From Mesorhizobium sp. (GTDB lineage: Bacteria; Pseudomonadota; Alphaproteobacteria; Rhizobiales; Rhizobiaceae), in the NCBI GenBank assembly GCA_004017275.1, contig SAKE01000022.1, positions 1-64,000 of the forward strand: DNA of 64,000 nucleotides, given 5' to 3'. Below are positions 61,523 through 64,000 of this stretch, in pieces (the first letter of the stretch is position 1; every line of letters begins with the position of its first letter). Below the pieces are notes generated by a model that had not been told where the DNA came from, did not search any database, and saw only the letters and a program-made list of their open reading frames with translations. Position numbers and translations under genes: made by a program.

Positions 61523-62709
61523 CCTGGGCACCCATTCCAAGTTCCGGACTTCGCGAAGTCCTAGGCAAATGGATTGGGCGGGGTGAGCTGTTTGACGGCT
61601 TGGCATTCCCAGACGAGGACGGTCTTTCGAGTTGGTCGGCAGCCGATGTCGAAGCACGGGCGCATCGGATATTGCTTGAGCGGCTCAAGCCCCTAGTGGC
61701 TCGCCTGCCGACCCGGGCCGATGAATGGAATGATGTTTTGCCGGCGGTTCGGTTGCAGAAGGCAGCCGTATCCTTAGCACCGACATCTGGTACGTCCTGG
61801 CCCGCCACACGGATCCGCTTTGGCTGGCCTCCCACAGAATTCGTCGGCCGGCAAGCTGTGCGCAATGCAGATTCACTGTTGGCTACGGCCCTAAAATGGA
61901 CGTTTGGAAAGCTCGCGGAGGTGCGTTCCAGCGCGATCGAGGCTTACCCTGACGCCGATGCCGCAATACGGAAGCAGATTGATGCTGGCTACCGTGCCGC
62001 TAGCAGGCCGCCTCTTGTATCAGTTCCTCCGATACGGCCGGGCCGACATGATCTCGTGGCGATACGTAGAGCCGGTACTCCCTGGGGTCTCGTGTCCGAA
62101 ATTGCAGATGAACTGGCTTTGCTGGACGCGCCACCCCACGTGCTCGCGACGGAACTGCTTGCGCCAGACGACGGAATCCGCTGGCGGCTATTTCATTTAG
62201 GGGTTCTCGGAGAGATTCTACAGGCGGCGCGCGGCCTGGGCTGTGCGGTACGCTCCTACGGGCCGTTGCGCCCGGGCGGCGGGCGGCCCTCATTCGAACT
62301 CCAAGACGTGCAGGGCGGCACTTTGGACCTTTGGTTTGAAGGCGCAGGCATATGGCAGGCAGCAGGCCTGCGCTCACCGTACTCCGAAGCCACATCAGGG
62401 ATAGCTCTGAAGGAACGCGTCCTTGGAGCGGACTTACTCCTCTCCCGTCCAAACGGGCCTTTCCTGATCATCGAATGCAAGTACTCATCGAACCCCGATT
62501 TTGTGGCAAGAAACGGATATTATCAGGCAGTCACCTATGCAGCAGAGTTAGCCTCGCGCACGGGGGCGAAGGTTACTTCGATTGCGGTTGGCCCCGAGGG
62601 GATCGCCGGGCGAGGCGGGTTCGTCGATTTGAATGTCGGGCAGGTTGGCATTTGCCCGCCGTCCGCAATTCCGGAAGTGCTGCGTGAATTCCTCTCGAGA
62701 ACGGCATAG
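61483..62709 (+). CDS. PD-(D/E)xK nuclease, restriction partner of the AAA+ protein
   Basis: A 408-residue protein. The C-terminal third has a PD-(D/E)xK site: Asp in 'GADLLLSRPNG' (about residue 317) and Glu-x-Lys in 'FLIIECKYSSNPD' (about residue 330), then 'GYYQAVTYAAEL', the helix that follows in this superfamily. The N-terminal two thirds has no recognised domain and probably binds the ATPase or DNA. It overlaps the AAA+ gene and has no ATG; TTG 61483 or GTG 61489 is the likely start. Together with the ATPase it resembles McrC in McrBC and LlaJI.R2. Confidence 0.75.
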   Translation: MGVDPLDVGLIGLTWAPIPSSGLREVLGKWIGRGELFDGLAFPDEDGLSSWSAADVEARAHRILLERLKPLVARLPTRADEWNDVLPAVRLQKAAVSLAPTSGTSWPATRIRFGWPPTEFVGRQAVRNADSLLATALKWTFGKLAEVRSSAIEAYPDADAAIRKQIDAGYRAASRPPLVSVPPIRPGRHDLVAIRRAGTPWGLVSEIADELALLDAPPHVLATELLAPDDGIRWRLFHLGVLGEILQAARGLGCAVRSYGPLRPGGGRPSFELQDVQGGTLDLWFEGAGIWQAAGLRSPYSEATSGIALKERVLGADLLLSRPNGPFLIIECKYSSNPDFVARNGYYQAVTYAAELASRTGAKVTSIAVGPEGIAGRGGFVDLNVGQVGICPPSAIPEVLREFLSRTA

Positions 62710-62952
62710 AACGCCTCATCTTACGGGCGGGTCGTGCCGATATAGGAGCCGAATTCGTTACACAAAGCCTTGCACGCCAATTAAAACTCAATGAGATGTG
62801 AGAAGGCTATTCGGTCTCCGAAACCGCGGGTCTTTTTAACGACAGATGCCGTTGAGGCTATGTTCGAAGCAGCTTGATCGTAACCACGGCCAATCATCGA
62901 AGGCGATATTGCCGCCGGAGAGACTGCGGTCTGCCAAGCCAACTTCACTCGT

Positions 62953-63999
62953 CTATGCAGCCCTTGCCGCTCGGATAGTATGAAGCATCTCTGGCTTGAG
63001 ATGTGTGTAGCGTCGCAGCATCTTCCAATCCTTGTGTCCTGTAACCAGCGCTACCTGTTCGATTGTGAACCCAGCTTCGAATAGGCGACTCGTGCCTTCG
63101 TGGCGCAAATCATGAAAATGAAGGTCGTGGATGCCCAGGTCACCGCACCCTCGGCGGAAGGCGGTGCCGACTGACCTGTGATTGAATGGGAAAATTCGAT
63201 CATCGTCGTTGCTTCGCTTCGCGCGCTGTTCCTCCACAATGGCCCACGCGTCGTAGCCGGTCGCCGCGAATAACGGTATGCGCTGATTGTTGCCGCTCCT
63301 GTTTCGGGGATCTTTCCGGTCACGAATGAGAAGCATCCGCGTACGAGTTTCCAAGTCGGACCAACGTGCCTTGCAGATTTCCTCCTGGCGCATCGCCGTT
63401 GCGACGGCGAAACGTATGATCTGGCTAATCGGCGCCATCTGACGAGGGTTTGCATCAAAGTGGGCGATCAGTCTGTCGAGCTCATCCTGGGTAGGTCGCC
63501 TGTCGCGCTCATGCCCTTTGCCAACGAGGCCAAGCCTCTTTAGGGCGATACGCGCAAGATCAACGGGTTCCACCTTGACCGGCAGGCCGTGCACCGCAGC
63601 TGCGTGGGATAGAATGAGCTTTATCAGGCCGATGTCGATGCCGAGCGTCATCGGTCCGGCGCCTTGGGCAGCTCTATCACGACCAAAGCGAATGAGGCGT
63701 TCGCGATCGAGGGCCGCGATGTTGCACTTCCCTAAATGTCTTTGCAGCATGTCGAGTGTCGCGGCCTTGGAGCGGAGAGGGGACTTGCCTACATCGCACA
63801 TGTCGTCGATATGAAGGTCGATGAGTTCGCCGAAGGTCTTCAGGCGCGCTGTACGTGACCTGGTCGGCGTCTCACCGCGATCGACCTGGCGCTCGGCGTC
63901 CGTTGCCCAGCGTCGTGCGTCGTCTCGGCGCAGGAAAGTCTCGCTGGCGTAGCGACCTTTGCGACGGACTTGGACACGCCAGGAGCCGGACGAGAGTTT
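62953..63999 (-). CDS. Tyrosine recombinase / phage-type integrase (partial, runs off the window)
   Basis: At least 348 residues; the reading frame stays open to the right edge, so the true start lies beyond 64000. The N-terminus (KLSSGSWRVQVRRKGRYASE) is a SAM-like integrase arm. The catalytic domain shows Arg in 'ATAMRQEEICKARWSDLE', the H-x-x-R box 'HDLRHEG', 'LVTGHKDWKMLRRYTHL' with His/Trp and the nucleophile Tyr. It would integrate and excise an element, commonly at a tRNA 3' end. The fragment of tRNA-Val at 38973 lies on the same strand and may be the product of its action. Confidence 0.9.
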   Translation of the reverse strand, partial: KLSSGSWRVQVRRKGRYASETFLRRDDARRWATDAERQVDRGETPTRSRTARLKTFGELIDLHIDDMCDVGKSPLRSKAATLDMLQRHLGKCNIAALDRERLIRFGRDRAAQGAGPMTLGIDIGLIKLILSHAAAVHGLPVKVEPVDLARIALKRLGLVGKGHERDRRPTQDELDRLIAHFDANPRQMAPISQIIRFAVATAMRQEEICKARWSDLETRTRMLLIRDRKDPRNRSGNNQRIPLFAATGYDAWAIVEEQRAKRSNDDDRIFPFNHRSVGTAFRRGCGDLGIHDLHFHDLRHEGTSRLFEAGFTIEQVALVTGHKDWKMLRRYTHLKPEMLHTIRAARAA

Positions 64000-64000
64000 T

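Noticed and set aside
1..64000. CRISPR arrays, insertion sequences, complete tRNA or rRNA genes
   Set aside because: I looked for regularly spaced repeats, transposase motifs with terminal repeats and tRNA cloverleaf patterns; only tRNA 3' fragments were found.

Overview
The window looks like high-GC alphaproteobacterial DNA, most likely Rhizobiales of the Mesorhizobium/Rhizobium type. The reasons are the gene set (DUF736, DUF2285, DUF2840, RlxS-type relaxase, a Trb-type secretion operon, RepB-like protein), the codon usage, and the close parallel to the regulatory genes of the Mesorhizobium symbiosis island ICEMlSymR7A. It reads as an integrative and conjugative element (ICE) with a dense anti-phage cargo. 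No symbiosis genes, CRISPR array, rRNA or complete tRNA was seen.

Layout. 0.4-1.5 kb: two ordinary genes (SAM methyltransferase, glycine-zipper lipoprotein). 1.75-4.15 kb: a large serine recombinase coupled to a RepB-family protein. 4.6-11.5 kb: ICE regulation and replication. Here are small membrane proteins (one frameshifted), DUF736, a QseM-like DUF2285 antiactivator, an FseA-like activator split over two overlapping frames, an RdfS-like HTH protein, a RepA initiator with iteron-like repeats inside the gene, DUF2840, the TraF peptidase and a transglycosylase. 11.7-15.9 kb: relaxase, TraG/VirD4 and CopG-like protein. 16.2-18.7 kb: a toxin-antitoxin pair and three uncharacterised genes that split the tra and trb parts. 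19.0-28.9 kb: a complete trbBCDEJ-K-LFGI operon plus DUF2274, which encodes the mating-pair channel. 29-34.8 kb: LysR, methyltransferase, AraC, MFS exporter and a 470-residue unknown protein, possibly a small-molecule pathway.

The accessory region from 35 kb to the right end is rich in candidate defence systems: a CD-NTase with a small partner; a coupled GIY-YIG/2TM plus DUF4062 gene pair; a SIR2-APAZ plus short Argonaute operon (Argonaute frameshifted); a retron (RT-TOPRIM with its own msr-msd RNA bounded by 13-bp inverted repeats); a 1612-residue STAND ATPase with a Cap4-like nuclease domain next to a TIR remnant; and a Dcm/Vsr/McrB-like AAA/PD-(D/E)xK restriction module. A metabolic block (CapA, amino-acid ABC transporter without its ATPase, LysR) interrupts it at 46.7-51.6 kb.

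The far right end carries a tyrosine integrase that runs off the window. A 3' fragment of a tRNA-Val(CAC) gene lies at 38.97 kb on the same strand. Together they suggest that the 39-64 kb segment is, or was, a separate tRNA-targeting island stacked on or inserted into the conjugative element. All functions are inferred from sequence motifs recognised by eye; no database search was run.
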